Shown piece after piece: positions 38,943 through 47,288 of a DNA stretch of 64,000 bases. A program made the translations under genes and the position numbers. The notes under the pieces were generated by a model. The model had not been told where the DNA came from, searched no databases, and worked only from the letters and a program-made list of their open reading frames with translations. How positions within the stretch are numbered: the stretch's first letter is position 1; the number at the start of each line of letters is the position of its first letter. Origin of the DNA: Chitinophagaceae bacterium (GTDB lineage: Bacteria > Bacteroidota > Bacteroidia > Chitinophagales > Chitinophagaceae); NCBI GenBank assembly GCA_016710935.1, contig JADJTY010000001.1:1-64000 (forward strand), in the 5' to 3' direction.

Positions 38943-39049
38943 TGTAGTAAGTTAGTTAATTTATGGTTGCAAAACACAGCAAAGGTATTAAGTAGTGGCA
39001 ACAAAGAAATAGGTTAACTTTCCTGTGTTGAGTTTAATCACCTGTTAGT

Positions 39050-40702
39050 TTGATGACAACCAGTGCCTCCATCAGTGAACTTTTTGCTATCCGTAACCAA
39101 TACGGAGAGGGAAAGGTATTGGAAAAATTACAATTGCTCCGCAGTATCAATATAAAAAATATTAAAAGCAACAAAGCAGCACAAACCTTGTATACAACAT
39201 TGTTGTTTTTGCAGGCTTATCCCGACAATAAAACAATACATAAACAAGCGGAAGATACGTTGCAGTTATTAACAGCCCATATAACTGCGAATGAAAACCT
39301 TACCTACAAGTTGTACAACACCGGTATTACCGGCACAACCCTGTGTGCAGCATTTGGTTTTGAAATGGTAAAGTGGTTAAGAAAGACACATGCGGCATCA
39401 GTCAGGTTTAATTCCTTTCAACATGATGAAGCCTATATTCAGCCGTTTGTTTCGGTTATTATGAACAAAGCAGAGTCGGAAATTTTCCAGGATGGGAATG
39501 CATCCTGGAAGGAATGGTTAAAGCGGGTAAACCCGGATGAGGATATACTGGATCAGCTGATTGCCATTTTCGACAGCAGTGATATAAGGCCCGAAGTAAA
39601 AGATGAGATATGGAATGCCATAGGTATTAATATTGAAATTGATTTTATTACGCACTGCCGGTTACCGGTATCTTTGACAATAAACTTTTATCACCGGGCA
39701 CTGATCAGGGAGCAAATAAATAATGAACCTTTTCATATACCCGTTACCGTTAGTTTAACACCTGCAGCAGCAGAACAGATCATAGACTGCAGCAGAATGA
39801 TACTGATGCGCCATCTGAGGGAAATTGACCCAATCAGCTTTACAGCAGCCAATTTAATTTCTTATTATCACTTGCCGAGGGGTATTTCCATTGCGCTGAT
39901 GGGGATGGTGCCTGAGCGACGACATCCTATAGACAGTTACATGGGTTATATGGTTTTTAAAAATGGCTTACCGGTTGCTTATGCGGGCTCGTGGATATTG
40001 TTTAACAGCGGCCGAATTGGCCTGAATGTTTTCCCTGGTTATCGGGGCGGTGAAACCAGGTTTATTTTTGAACAGGTGTTACAGTTGCATGCAGGGGTTT
40101 ACCATTTAAAACGTTTTACAGCCGACCCATATCAAATTGGAAAAGATAACAGTGATGGAATTCGATCAGGAGCATTCTGGGTTTATTATCATGCGGGATT
40201 CAGGCCATTAGAAAAAAAGCAACAACAGGTTGCGGCAACAGAAGCAGCAAATATAAGTATGAATAAAAAATACAGAAGCGCTCCCGCTGTATTAAAAGAA
40301 CTTGCCAACTCCAGGCTGGAAATGGTTTTGCAAAAAACCGCTGTCCGCTTTGATGCAACTGATCTGAGCAGAACCTATGCCGGCATCCTTACAAAAAAGT
40401 ACCAGGGCAACCGGCTGCTTTCAGAGCAAGGCGCTGTAAAAAAATTGGCTGCCATCCTGAAAATTAAAAACTGCCAGGATCAAAATATGCACTTTGTTTT
40501 AAAAAGCTGGTGTATTTTTTTATTGTGTAATGAAAAAGAGATTTTGCAAAATAACCAGTTGAAAAAAACATTAAAAATCCTGTTCAACCAGAAAGCAACG
40601 GGCAGCGAAGAAGCTTATATTGCTACTTTACAAAAGTCTCACGATTTGCGAAGGATGCTGGAAGAACTTGTAAAGATGTACGCAATTGATTTAAAGCACT
40701 GA
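39050..40702 (+). CDS. Uncharacterised 550-residue protein with GNAT-like domain, paralogue B
   Basis: Same architecture as the gene at 34493-36148: a helical N-terminal half (LEKLQLLRSINIKNI, ALIREQINNEPFHIPVTVSL) and a GNAT-like central to C-terminal region. That region has LPRGISIALMGMVPERRHPI, YMGYMVFKNGLPVAYAGSWI, PGYRGGETRFIFEQVLQL and RSGAFWVYYHAGFRPLEKK. Conservation between the two is strongest in these blocks and weak elsewhere, so the duplication is old. No signal peptide. It lies 50 bases upstream of fhs on the same strand. Function unknown. Confidence 0.65.
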   Translation: MMTTSASISELFAIRNQYGEGKVLEKLQLLRSINIKNIKSNKAAQTLYTTLLFLQAYPDNKTIHKQAEDTLQLLTAHITANENLTYKLYNTGITGTTLCAAFGFEMVKWLRKTHAASVRFNSFQHDEAYIQPFVSVIMNKAESEIFQDGNASWKEWLKRVNPDEDILDQLIAIFDSSDIRPEVKDEIWNAIGINIEIDFITHCRLPVSLTINFYHRALIREQINNEPFHIPVTVSLTPAAAEQIIDCSRMILMRHLREIDPISFTAANLISYYHLPRGISIALMGMVPERRHPIDSYMGYMVFKNGLPVAYAGSWILFNSGRIGLNVFPGYRGGETRFIFEQVLQLHAGVYHLKRFTADPYQIGKDNSDGIRSGAFWVYYHAGFRPLEKKQQQVAATEAANISMNKKYRSAPAVLKELANSRLEMVLQKTAVRFDATDLSRTYAGILTKKYQGNRLLSEQGAVKKLAAILKIKNCQDQNMHFVLKSWCIFLLCNEKEILQNNQLKKTLKILFNQKATGSEEAYIATLQKSHDLRRMLEELVKMYAIDLKH

Positions 40703-40755
40703 AAATTTAACTACATTTATTATACTCAAAACTAACCTTTTTAAAATCACTTACG

Positions 40756-42419
40756 ATGAAATCAGATTATGAAATTGCCCAGGAAAATATAAGTCAGCCG
40801 ATAACTGCCATAGCAGATAAGATGGGACTGCCACCCGAGATGCTGATACCGTATGGCCGTTACAAAGCCAAGATAGACATCCGGAATTTTGATGAAAATA
40901 AAGTAGCTGCTTCAAAACTGATTCTGGTGACAGCCATTACACCCACCAAAGCGGGTATTGGAAAAACAACCACATCGGTAGGTCTTGCCGACGGACTGAA
41001 TAAACTACAAAAGAAAGTGGTGCTGGCTTTGCGTGAACCCTCACTGGGTCCGTGTTTTGGTATGAAGGGCGGTGCAGCCGGCGGCGGCTACAGCCAGGTG
41101 GTGCCTATGGAAGAAATTAACCTGCATTTTACCGGCGACTTTCATGCCATAACCGCAGCCAATAATAACCTGGCAGCTTTGCTCGATAATTTTCGTTTTT
41201 ATAACCGTGGTAAACCGGAAGGAATTAAAACCGTTTTATGGAAACGTTGCCTGGATGTAAATGACCGGGTGTTGCGAAAAATTGTAACGGCACTGGATAC
41301 ACCTAATAACGGTATCCCTTCCGAAACGGGTTTTGTAATTACACCAGCCAGCGAGATCATGGCGGTGCTTTGTTTATCAGAAGGACTGGAAGAGCTGCGA
41401 AAAAAATTGATAATATTTTACTCGGCTTTACTTTTGCAGGCGAGCCCTTCACTACCAAAGACCTGGGTGTAACAGGCGCAATCACTGCTTTACTAAAAGA
41501 TGCCATTCAACCCAACCTGGTTCAAACCTTAGAGGGCACACCGGCCATGATACACGGCGGCCCCTTTGCCAATATTGCACATGGCTGCAATTCGTTAATG
41601 GCTACTAAAACAGCCATGCAGTTTGGCGATTATGTGGTAACAGAAGCAGGATTTGCAACAGACCTGGGTGCCGAAAAATTCTTCAACATCAAATGCCGTA
41701 AAGCAGGGTTACAACCGGCCATGAGCGTGCTCGTAGCTACCTCGCAGGCTCTTAAATTAAGCGGCGGTGCAGATCCTAAAACCATGATGCTGCCCGATAT
41801 GGCCGTGCTGGCCAAAGGTGTCCGCAATCTTGAAAAACACATTTCAATCCTTAAATCATTCGGACAAAAAGTATTGGTAGTACTAAACCGGTATCAATTT
41901 GATACTGCTGAAGAAATTGCGTGGCTGCGTAACTGGTGTGCCGGAAAAGAAGTGGCTTTTGCAGTGAATGATGGTTTTACAAACGGTGGCGAAGGGGCAC
42001 TGGAAATGGCGCAGGCTGTGGTGGATATTTGTGAAAAACCATCGTCTCCCATACAATATACATACGAACTGAGCGATGATATTGAAACCAAGATACGTAA
42101 GATAGCCACCACCATTTATGGTGCTACCGATGTGGTGCTATATAAAAAAGCACAGGACATGATAAAGAAAATAAAAACACTGGGGCTGGAACATTTACCT
42201 GTTTGTATGGCAAAAACACAATACTCTTTTACACACGACCCTGCTAAAAGCGGCCTGGACGGCGATTTTAAAATTGATGTGGATGACCTGGTAATTAACC
42301 AGGGTGCAGGTTTTATAGTGGCTGTTTGCGGAGAGATGGTGCGTATGCCGGGACTTCCCAAAATACCTCAGGCAAATAATATTGATGTGGTGGACGGAAA
42401 GATCATTGGAGTGAGTTAA
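40756..42419 (+). CDS. fhs: Formate-tetrahydrofolate ligase, frameshifted
   Basis: About 554 residues, the usual length. It makes 10-formyl-THF from formate, THF and ATP. The P-loop is TPTKAGIGKTTTSVGLADGL (usual form TPTPAGEGKTTT). FGMKGGAAGGGYSQVVPMEE and FTGDFHAITAANNNLAALLD are strongly conserved family blocks. After a shift the second part carries TKDLGVTGAITALLKDAI, AGFATDLGAEKFFNIKCR and the closing GDFKIDVDDLVINQGAGFIV with MPGLPKIP. The shift lies in an A-run at 41400-41406 that has seven A where eight would keep the frame. A homopolymer sequencing error is the likely cause. Confidence 0.93.
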
Positions 42420-42430
42420 ATATGAATTTT

Positions 42431-42467
42431 ACCGGATGCCAGTTACTTTTTTTTAGTTGGCATCGGT
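42431..42467. terminator. Hairpin between convergent fhs and DUF1295 genes
   Basis: ACCGGATGCCA and TGGCATCGGT form a stem with one bulge around a T-rich loop that contains the DUF1295 stop codon. It could end transcription in both directions. Confidence 0.45.
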
Positions 42468-43213
42468 ATTAACGCACTGGTACGTTTTTTATAATCTTCA
42501 AAAGCAGGATTGCCCTTGTATTTCTTTTCCAGCATGGGAATGCCGGAAACAAAAACAAGCAATAGGGTAATGGTAAGCGGACTGATCATAAAATATAGAC
42601 TGTTAGCAAAAGGGATGGTAATAAAAAAAATGCCCCACCACATCATGATCTCTCCAAAATAATTGGGGTGACGGGAATATTTCCATAATCCTGTTTGTAT
42701 GATCATGCCTTTATTTTTTGGGATCGACTTAAAAACAGCCAGTTGCCAATCTGCAACCGACTGAAAATAAAAACCAATGATCCAGCAGCATAAACCGATC
42801 CAGGTGAACATATTCCATTTAACCGGTTGTTCAGCAGCAGCATGTATTACAGGCGATATGATTATTAATAAAAACAAACCCTGTAATAAAAAAACCTGCA
42901 GATAACTGCGCAGGTAAAAATATTTTCCCCATTCATCCCGCCAGGCTTTGTAACGAAAATCTTCTGTTTTGTTTTTATTACGGGTGTAAATGTGCATACT
43001 CAGCCGCAATCCCCAAATAGTAACAAGTGTATACAGGAGTATTAAAACGTTGGAAGCGGGGTAAGTATAAAAAAGAAACCCACAAATAATAATATACCCG
43101 GCTCCCCAGGCAATATCGGCTACATCATTTCTTTTTTTATAAACAGCTATGGCAAACCAAACGCTTGCGTAAACAAAAATGATAAAGAAGCAGGTTATGA
43201 AAACAGCTAACAT
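42443..43213 (-). CDS. DUF1295 membrane protein (steroid 5-alpha-reductase C-terminal-like)
   Basis: 256 residues with about six to seven membrane helices. The motif GLWKYSRHPNYFGEIMMWWG (about 178-197) is the signature of DUF1295 and of the related ICMT/5-alpha-reductase superfamily, where it contributes to cofactor binding. ADIAWGAGYIIICGF near residue 32 is another family block. It directly follows the DUF2177 gene with no gap. DUF1295 and DUF2177 genes are often found together near lipid-modifying genes such as cyclopropane synthases; none of those is visible here. Confidence 0.8.
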   Translation of the reverse strand: MLAVFITCFFIIFVYASVWFAIAVYKKRNDVADIAWGAGYIIICGFLFYTYPASNVLILLYTLVTIWGLRLSMHIYTRNKNKTEDFRYKAWRDEWGKYFYLRSYLQVFLLQGLFLLIIISPVIHAAAEQPVKWNMFTWIGLCCWIIGFYFQSVADWQLAVFKSIPKNKGMIIQTGLWKYSRHPNYFGEIMMWWGIFFITIPFANSLYFMISPLTITLLLVFVSGIPMLEKKYKGNPAFEDYKKRTSALIPMPTKKK

Positions 43214-43621
43214 TTAAGCAACCCATTTTACAATATAAAAACCGGCTGTGCTTACAATGCCGGTGAGAACAGCACCCCAGGCGATATCAATAAAAACGAT
43301 GGGCAGCGGCCAGTCTTTTAAAGTAGCTAAATTGGTAAGATCGTACGTAGCATAGGTAAAAAAACCAAACAATGCGCCACTGATGATGGCTTTGGCCAGG
43401 GAATTTTTTTCAACAGCGGGCAGTATGGCAAAATAAAAAATGCCGATGATGAACAGCAAATAAAAAATGATCGCAGCAGGCCAGTTTACATTGTCGCTTA
43501 AAAAACCACCGAGGTATTTTTTGTAAAGTCCTTTGGCAATTAAACCAAGCCAGGCCATATCCACAGCAAAAAAAACAAGGGTGGTAAGCAGGTAACTGAT
43601 GATGAGTTTATAAAAAGGCAT
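43214..43621 (-). CDS. DUF2177 membrane protein
   Basis: 135 residues, four membrane helices. LTTLVFFAVDMAWLGLIAKG near the N-terminus, FGFFTYATYDLTNLATLKDW in the middle and VFIDIAWGAVLTGIVST at the end are the DUF2177 pattern. MPFYKLIISYLL at 43621 is the start that fits the family; the longer open frame overlaps the promoter side of the divergent aminotransferase gene. Its stop codon is immediately followed by the DUF1295 start, so the pair is one transcription unit. Function unknown. Confidence 0.8.
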   Translation of the reverse strand: MPFYKLIISYLLTTLVFFAVDMAWLGLIAKGLYKKYLGGFLSDNVNWPAAIIFYLLFIIGIFYFAILPAVEKNSLAKAIISGALFGFFTYATYDLTNLATLKDWPLPIVFIDIAWGAVLTGIVSTAGFYIVKWVA

Positions 43622-43694
43622 GCTTAAAGTTAATCCAATTAAATCATTTAATGTGTTTGCATGTATGAAAAAGAAAATGACATTATATTTGATC

Positions 43695-44858
43695 ATGCAA
43701 AATCTTACACAACAGTTTTTATTAAGGGATGATATTACCTATCTCAATTTTGGATCTTTTGGCGCCTGTCCAAAGCCGGTTTTTGAAAAATACCAGCAGT
43801 TTCAGCTGGAACTGGAACAGGAGCCCGTTCAGTTTATTACCGTAAACGGATTAAAATACCTGGAAACAGCCAGGGAAGCGCTGGGTAATTATTTGCATTG
43901 CCATAAGGATGATCTGGTGTACGTTACCAATCCTTCCTATGCTGTAAATACGGTGGCCAACAGTTTAGATCTTAAACCCGGCGACGAAATTTTAACCAGC
44001 AGCCTTGAATATGGAGCCTGCGATAAAGCCTGGGAATATTTTTGTAAGAAAACCGGAGCAGTTTATGTAAAGCAATTGATATCGTTGCCGGTAACATCCA
44101 AAGAAGCATTTGTAGCAGATTTTTTTAAAGGTGTAAGCAGTAAAACCAAACTGGTTTTCATCAGCCATATTACAAGCAGCACGGGTTTAAGATTACCGGT
44201 GGAAGAAATATGCGCTACGGCGAAAGAAAAAGGTATACTCACTTTTATTGATGGAGCCCATGCGCCCGGACAGGTCCCATTGCATTTACAGGCATCTCCG
44301 TTTGATATGTACACGGGTGCCTGCCACAAATGGATGATGGCACCCAAAGGCAGTTCTTTCCTGTATGTGAAAAGAGAATTACAGCATATGATAGACCCAT
44401 TGGTTGTGAGCTGGGGCTACAAAGCTTTGTTTCCTTCTCATTCAACTTTTTTGGATTACCACCAGATGAATGGCACAAGAGATTACTCCGCATTTTTAAC
44501 CATACCCGCAGCAATAGCATTTATGCAGCAGCACAACTGGCTACAGGTAGCTGCCGATTGCAGAAAACTGGTACAAACAAACGCCCCCGCATTTTGCGAA
44601 CTGTTGGGTGCAACCCCGCTTGCACCTGTTCATGATGATTTTATTTTACAACTCTTCAGCGCCGAAATAAAAACAACCGAACCCGAAAAGTTATACCGCC
44701 ATTTTTTCGATAACTATAAAATTGAGATACCGGTAATGCGGCATGGAGATAAAGTGTACCTGCGTTATTCTATCAATGCTTTCAACAGCCAGCAAGATCT
44801 GGATACATTGTTTACTGCCATTAAAGAAATTAAAAGCAAAACAGATCTGATTAAATAA
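43695..44858 (+). CDS. Class V aminotransferase (isopenicillin-N epimerase/CefD-like)
   Basis: About 387 residues. YLNFGSFGACPKPVFEKYQQ at the N-terminus is typical of the CefD-like group. NPSYAVNTVANSL contacts the cofactor, FIDGAHAPGQVPLHL carries the Asp and His near the PLP ring, and GACHKWMMAPKGSSFLYV has the PLP lysine. HQMNGTRDYSAFLTIPAAI closes the active site. The real reaction is unknown; in Bacteroidetes such enzymes are not linked to penicillin biosynthesis, and a cysteine desulfurase or lyase activity is possible. MQNLTQQF at 43695 is preferred over the ATG at 43620, which overlaps the divergent DUF2177 start. Confidence 0.82.
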   Translation: MQNLTQQFLLRDDITYLNFGSFGACPKPVFEKYQQFQLELEQEPVQFITVNGLKYLETAREALGNYLHCHKDDLVYVTNPSYAVNTVANSLDLKPGDEILTSSLEYGACDKAWEYFCKKTGAVYVKQLISLPVTSKEAFVADFFKGVSSKTKLVFISHITSSTGLRLPVEEICATAKEKGILTFIDGAHAPGQVPLHLQASPFDMYTGACHKWMMAPKGSSFLYVKRELQHMIDPLVVSWGYKALFPSHSTFLDYHQMNGTRDYSAFLTIPAAIAFMQQHNWLQVAADCRKLVQTNAPAFCELLGATPLAPVHDDFILQLFSAEIKTTEPEKLYRHFFDNYKIEIPVMRHGDKVYLRYSINAFNSQQDLDTLFTAIKEIKSKTDLIK

Positions 44859-44869
44859 AGCGCATTAAA

Positions 44870-44909
44870 AAAGGCTGCCATGCAATAAAAGTATTGCATG
44901 GCAGCCTTT
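44870..44909. terminator. Strong hairpin after the class V aminotransferase
   Basis: An 18-base perfect stem AAAGGCTGCCATGCAATA with a 4-base loop and its complement to 44909, preceded by an A-run and followed by TCCTGTTTTC. It lies between convergent genes, so it can serve both. Confidence 0.85.
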
Positions 44910-44952
44910 CCTGTTTTCATAATAGTGAAGAATGCAGCTCCCTAACTGAATT

Positions 44953-45324
44953 TTAATTTAATTTTTCTTTAAAAAACTCTACCAGTCTTTCATCACTCAT
45001 CTTGTTCGCAGTAGATTCTTCAGTTTTTGTGTTTTTAAATTGCGGGGTTTCTGACAGGTAGCGGATAAACTGCTCCTGAACCTGGCCCGTACCTGTAGCA
45101 TGCAGGTGTGTGGCATTTACAAGATGTGAAGCTATTTCTTTAAAATACTTTGCCTGCAGCATTTGCTTTTGATTATTTTCATTCTTATTGCTGGGACTTG
45201 GTGAAACGGCTTCGCCGGCTACACGTGCCAGTACAGTCAATGTTTCAGTTTCGGTATTTTCAAGTCCTACTACTGTTGCATGTTGTGTATCCATCCAAAC
45301 GCCGAATTTTTTTTGATTGTTCAT
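44953..45324 (-). CDS. Small protein resembling the eRF1 domain 2 / host-attachment-like fold
   Basis: 123 residues, no signal peptide. KFGVWMDTQHATVVGLENTE at the N-terminus and KEIASHLVNATHLHATGTGQ followed by EQFIRYLSE recall the bacterial proteins related to eRF1 domain 2 (pattern VWIDxxxA ... KxYFxEIA ... GxGxxK). The middle (SPSPSNKNENNQ) is probably disordered. Role unknown; relatives are sometimes stress-induced. The 274 bases upstream hold no other gene that I can see. Confidence 0.5.
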   Translation of the reverse strand: MNNQKKFGVWMDTQHATVVGLENTETETLTVLARVAGEAVSPSPSNKNENNQKQMLQAKYFKEIASHLVNATHLHATGTGQVQEQFIRYLSETPQFKNTKTEESTANKMSDERLVEFFKEKLN

Positions 45325-45598
45325 ATTGTTTTATTTAGTGTACTGTCTATAATCAATAACCATACCTCAAATACAAAAAAGTGTACTAATTACGAATAAA
45401 TTCGAAGTTCATGATTGCAAATTGTTGTATTTGCTTTTCAACAAAGTAATAAAAACAACCTGGGATAATTAATGATGACCGTTGCTGATATCAGTGATTA
45501 AGGTCATATAAGAACGAGCAGCAACTTTGGTTGCCGCATTATTGTTTTTTGGAGAATATGACTATATAAAAAGGAGATTAAAATCCGGTTTCATGTGA

Positions 45599-47176
45599 TT
45601 AACAACTCTTGAAAAATTTGCCAGGAACACTATCAAGCATTGCTTCAATCTTTTTGGCCGTATTGGTTATAGAGAGCCCGCCCAGATTGGTGCAACGTAA
45701 CGTGTGATGGATCTGGTCGCCAACGGCTTTCATGGTTTCTATCACTTCATCCAAAGGGATCAGTTGTTCATAATTTGACAAGGCCATATTGGCGCAGGAG
45801 ACAGCATTGGTTGCAGCCATCACATTTCTCCCCAGGCAGGGCGCTTCTACCCGGTTGCCAATGGGATCGCAAATTATGCCCAAAGAATTTTGTAAGGCCA
45901 GTGAGGATGCTGCAACGGATTGTTGCAAACTGCCTCCTTTCATTTCTACAATAGCTGCTGCTGCCATGCCGCCGCCCGATCCTGTTTCGGCCATACAACC
46001 ACCCACCTCCGCTGCAAAAGTGGCGTGTGCTGCAATAAATACACCAATCAATCCTGCGGATAACATGGCTTTTACCAGTTCATCTTCGTGCAGTTGCATG
46101 GAATGTGCAGTGCCAAACAAAGCACCCGGTAAGGCACCACAACTGCCGGCAGTGGGTGCGGCAACAATTACACCCATCGAACTTTTTACTTCCATCATGG
46201 CACTTACATACATGATGATGCGGTTGTTGGTTTCGCCGCCAATTAATTTATTGGCTTCCAGTTTTTCTTTGAATTGCAAAGACTGGCTTCCTAAAATACG
46301 ATCTTCATAATGCGTTCCTTGTAAACCAAGCTGAATGGCATTACCCATGATATGGATGATGCTCCGCATTTTTTCAAAAACTTCGGGGGCAGAAATATTT
46401 CCCCTGGCCATTTCATAATCAACCGCCAACTCCCACAGTGCTTTGTTCTTGCCCGCATTGTATTCCATCATTTCATTGCAGGAAATAAAAGGCACTTTCA
46501 GATCTTTGCGTGCCATTACTGGTAAAACGGGTTGCAGTTGTTTGATGAACGAAACGCCTTCCATGGCAAGCAACTCTTTATAAATAGCCCTATCTACAAA
46601 CGCCTGCGATTTAATTTCAATAAAAGAAAATTCACCTTTATGAAATTCCATATCATCATAATGTACAGATGCTTTTAAAAATGCGATGATATTTTCCGGT
46701 TCCTCACAATAAATTAATGTTTCACAATAATCACCTGCCATGGAAACAGGCACCTCATCTATTGCAATTACTTCAATCATTCCACCACCGGTGGAGATGG
46801 CGGCAAGCTTTCTTGTTTCATGATCATTATGTAAAGTTATTTTATACAGGTTTGGATGACCGTTACCTATATCAACAATATTGATGGTAACATGTATTCC
46901 GGCAGTTACTATATGTTTATCAGATTGCGGCAATCGTTCATCATGAGCTTCCCAACCTAAAAAACCTCCAAACAAACCCATATCCGACCCCTGGCTTTTG
47001 TGTGTTGTTGCCAACGAGCCATTTGGATCAAATTCTATGAGAATGTTTTTGATGTTTTCATCCATCAGATCCCGGCATAAACGGGCAATGCGTAAAGATG
47101 CGGCACAGTGCGAACTGGATGGGCCACGCATTACCGGGCCAATGACATCATTGAATATGCTGGGAAATGTGCTCAT
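45599..47176 (-). CDS. sdaA: L-serine ammonia-lyase, iron-sulfur dependent, single chain
   Basis: 525 residues. It deaminates L-serine to pyruvate. The beta domain opens with DVIGPVMRGPSSSHCAASLR, and an ACT-like middle (STGGGMIEVIAIDEVPVSMA) follows. The alpha domain has the cysteines expected to bind the 4Fe-4S cluster: EVGGCMAETGSGGG and CDPIGNRVEAPC. The loop AAPTAGSCGALPGALFGTA lies before them. The length fits the fused type II enzyme. The start MSTFPSIFNDVIGP is typical. An interrupted CACAAAG-type repeat lies upstream and no operon partner is obvious. Confidence 0.9.
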   Translation of the reverse strand: MSTFPSIFNDVIGPVMRGPSSSHCAASLRIARLCRDLMDENIKNILIEFDPNGSLATTHKSQGSDMGLFGGFLGWEAHDERLPQSDKHIVTAGIHVTINIVDIGNGHPNLYKITLHNDHETRKLAAISTGGGMIEVIAIDEVPVSMAGDYCETLIYCEEPENIIAFLKASVHYDDMEFHKGEFSFIEIKSQAFVDRAIYKELLAMEGVSFIKQLQPVLPVMARKDLKVPFISCNEMMEYNAGKNKALWELAVDYEMARGNISAPEVFEKMRSIIHIMGNAIQLGLQGTHYEDRILGSQSLQFKEKLEANKLIGGETNNRIIMYVSAMMEVKSSMGVIVAAPTAGSCGALPGALFGTAHSMQLHEDELVKAMLSAGLIGVFIAAHATFAAEVGGCMAETGSGGGMAAAAIVEMKGGSLQQSVAASSLALQNSLGIICDPIGNRVEAPCLGRNVMAATNAVSCANMALSNYEQLIPLDEVIETMKAVGDQIHHTLRCTNLGGLSITNTAKKIEAMLDSVPGKFFKSC

Positions 47177-47212
47177 ATTGATTGTTAAGTTACAAGATAT
47201 TTTATACTAAGC

Positions 47213-47286
47213 AACACAAAGCATGCACAAGGAACTCAAAGAACCTTTGAGTTCTCTGTAAAAAAACTTAGTGGCCTTTGTGGTTA
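47213..47286. repeat. CACAAAG-family palindromic repeat, diverged copy
   Basis: ACACAAAGCATGCACAAGGA at the left and GTGGCCTTTGTGGTTAACC at the right, with inner arms GGAACTCAAAG and CTTTGAGTTCTC. It lies between the DPP-IV-type gene and sdaA. Confidence 0.65.
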
Positions 47287-47288
47287 AC

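Noticed and set aside
41390..41410. Programmed frameshift in fhs
   Set aside because: The A-run could be slippery, but fhs is not known to use recoding and many other genes here have similar homopolymer indels.
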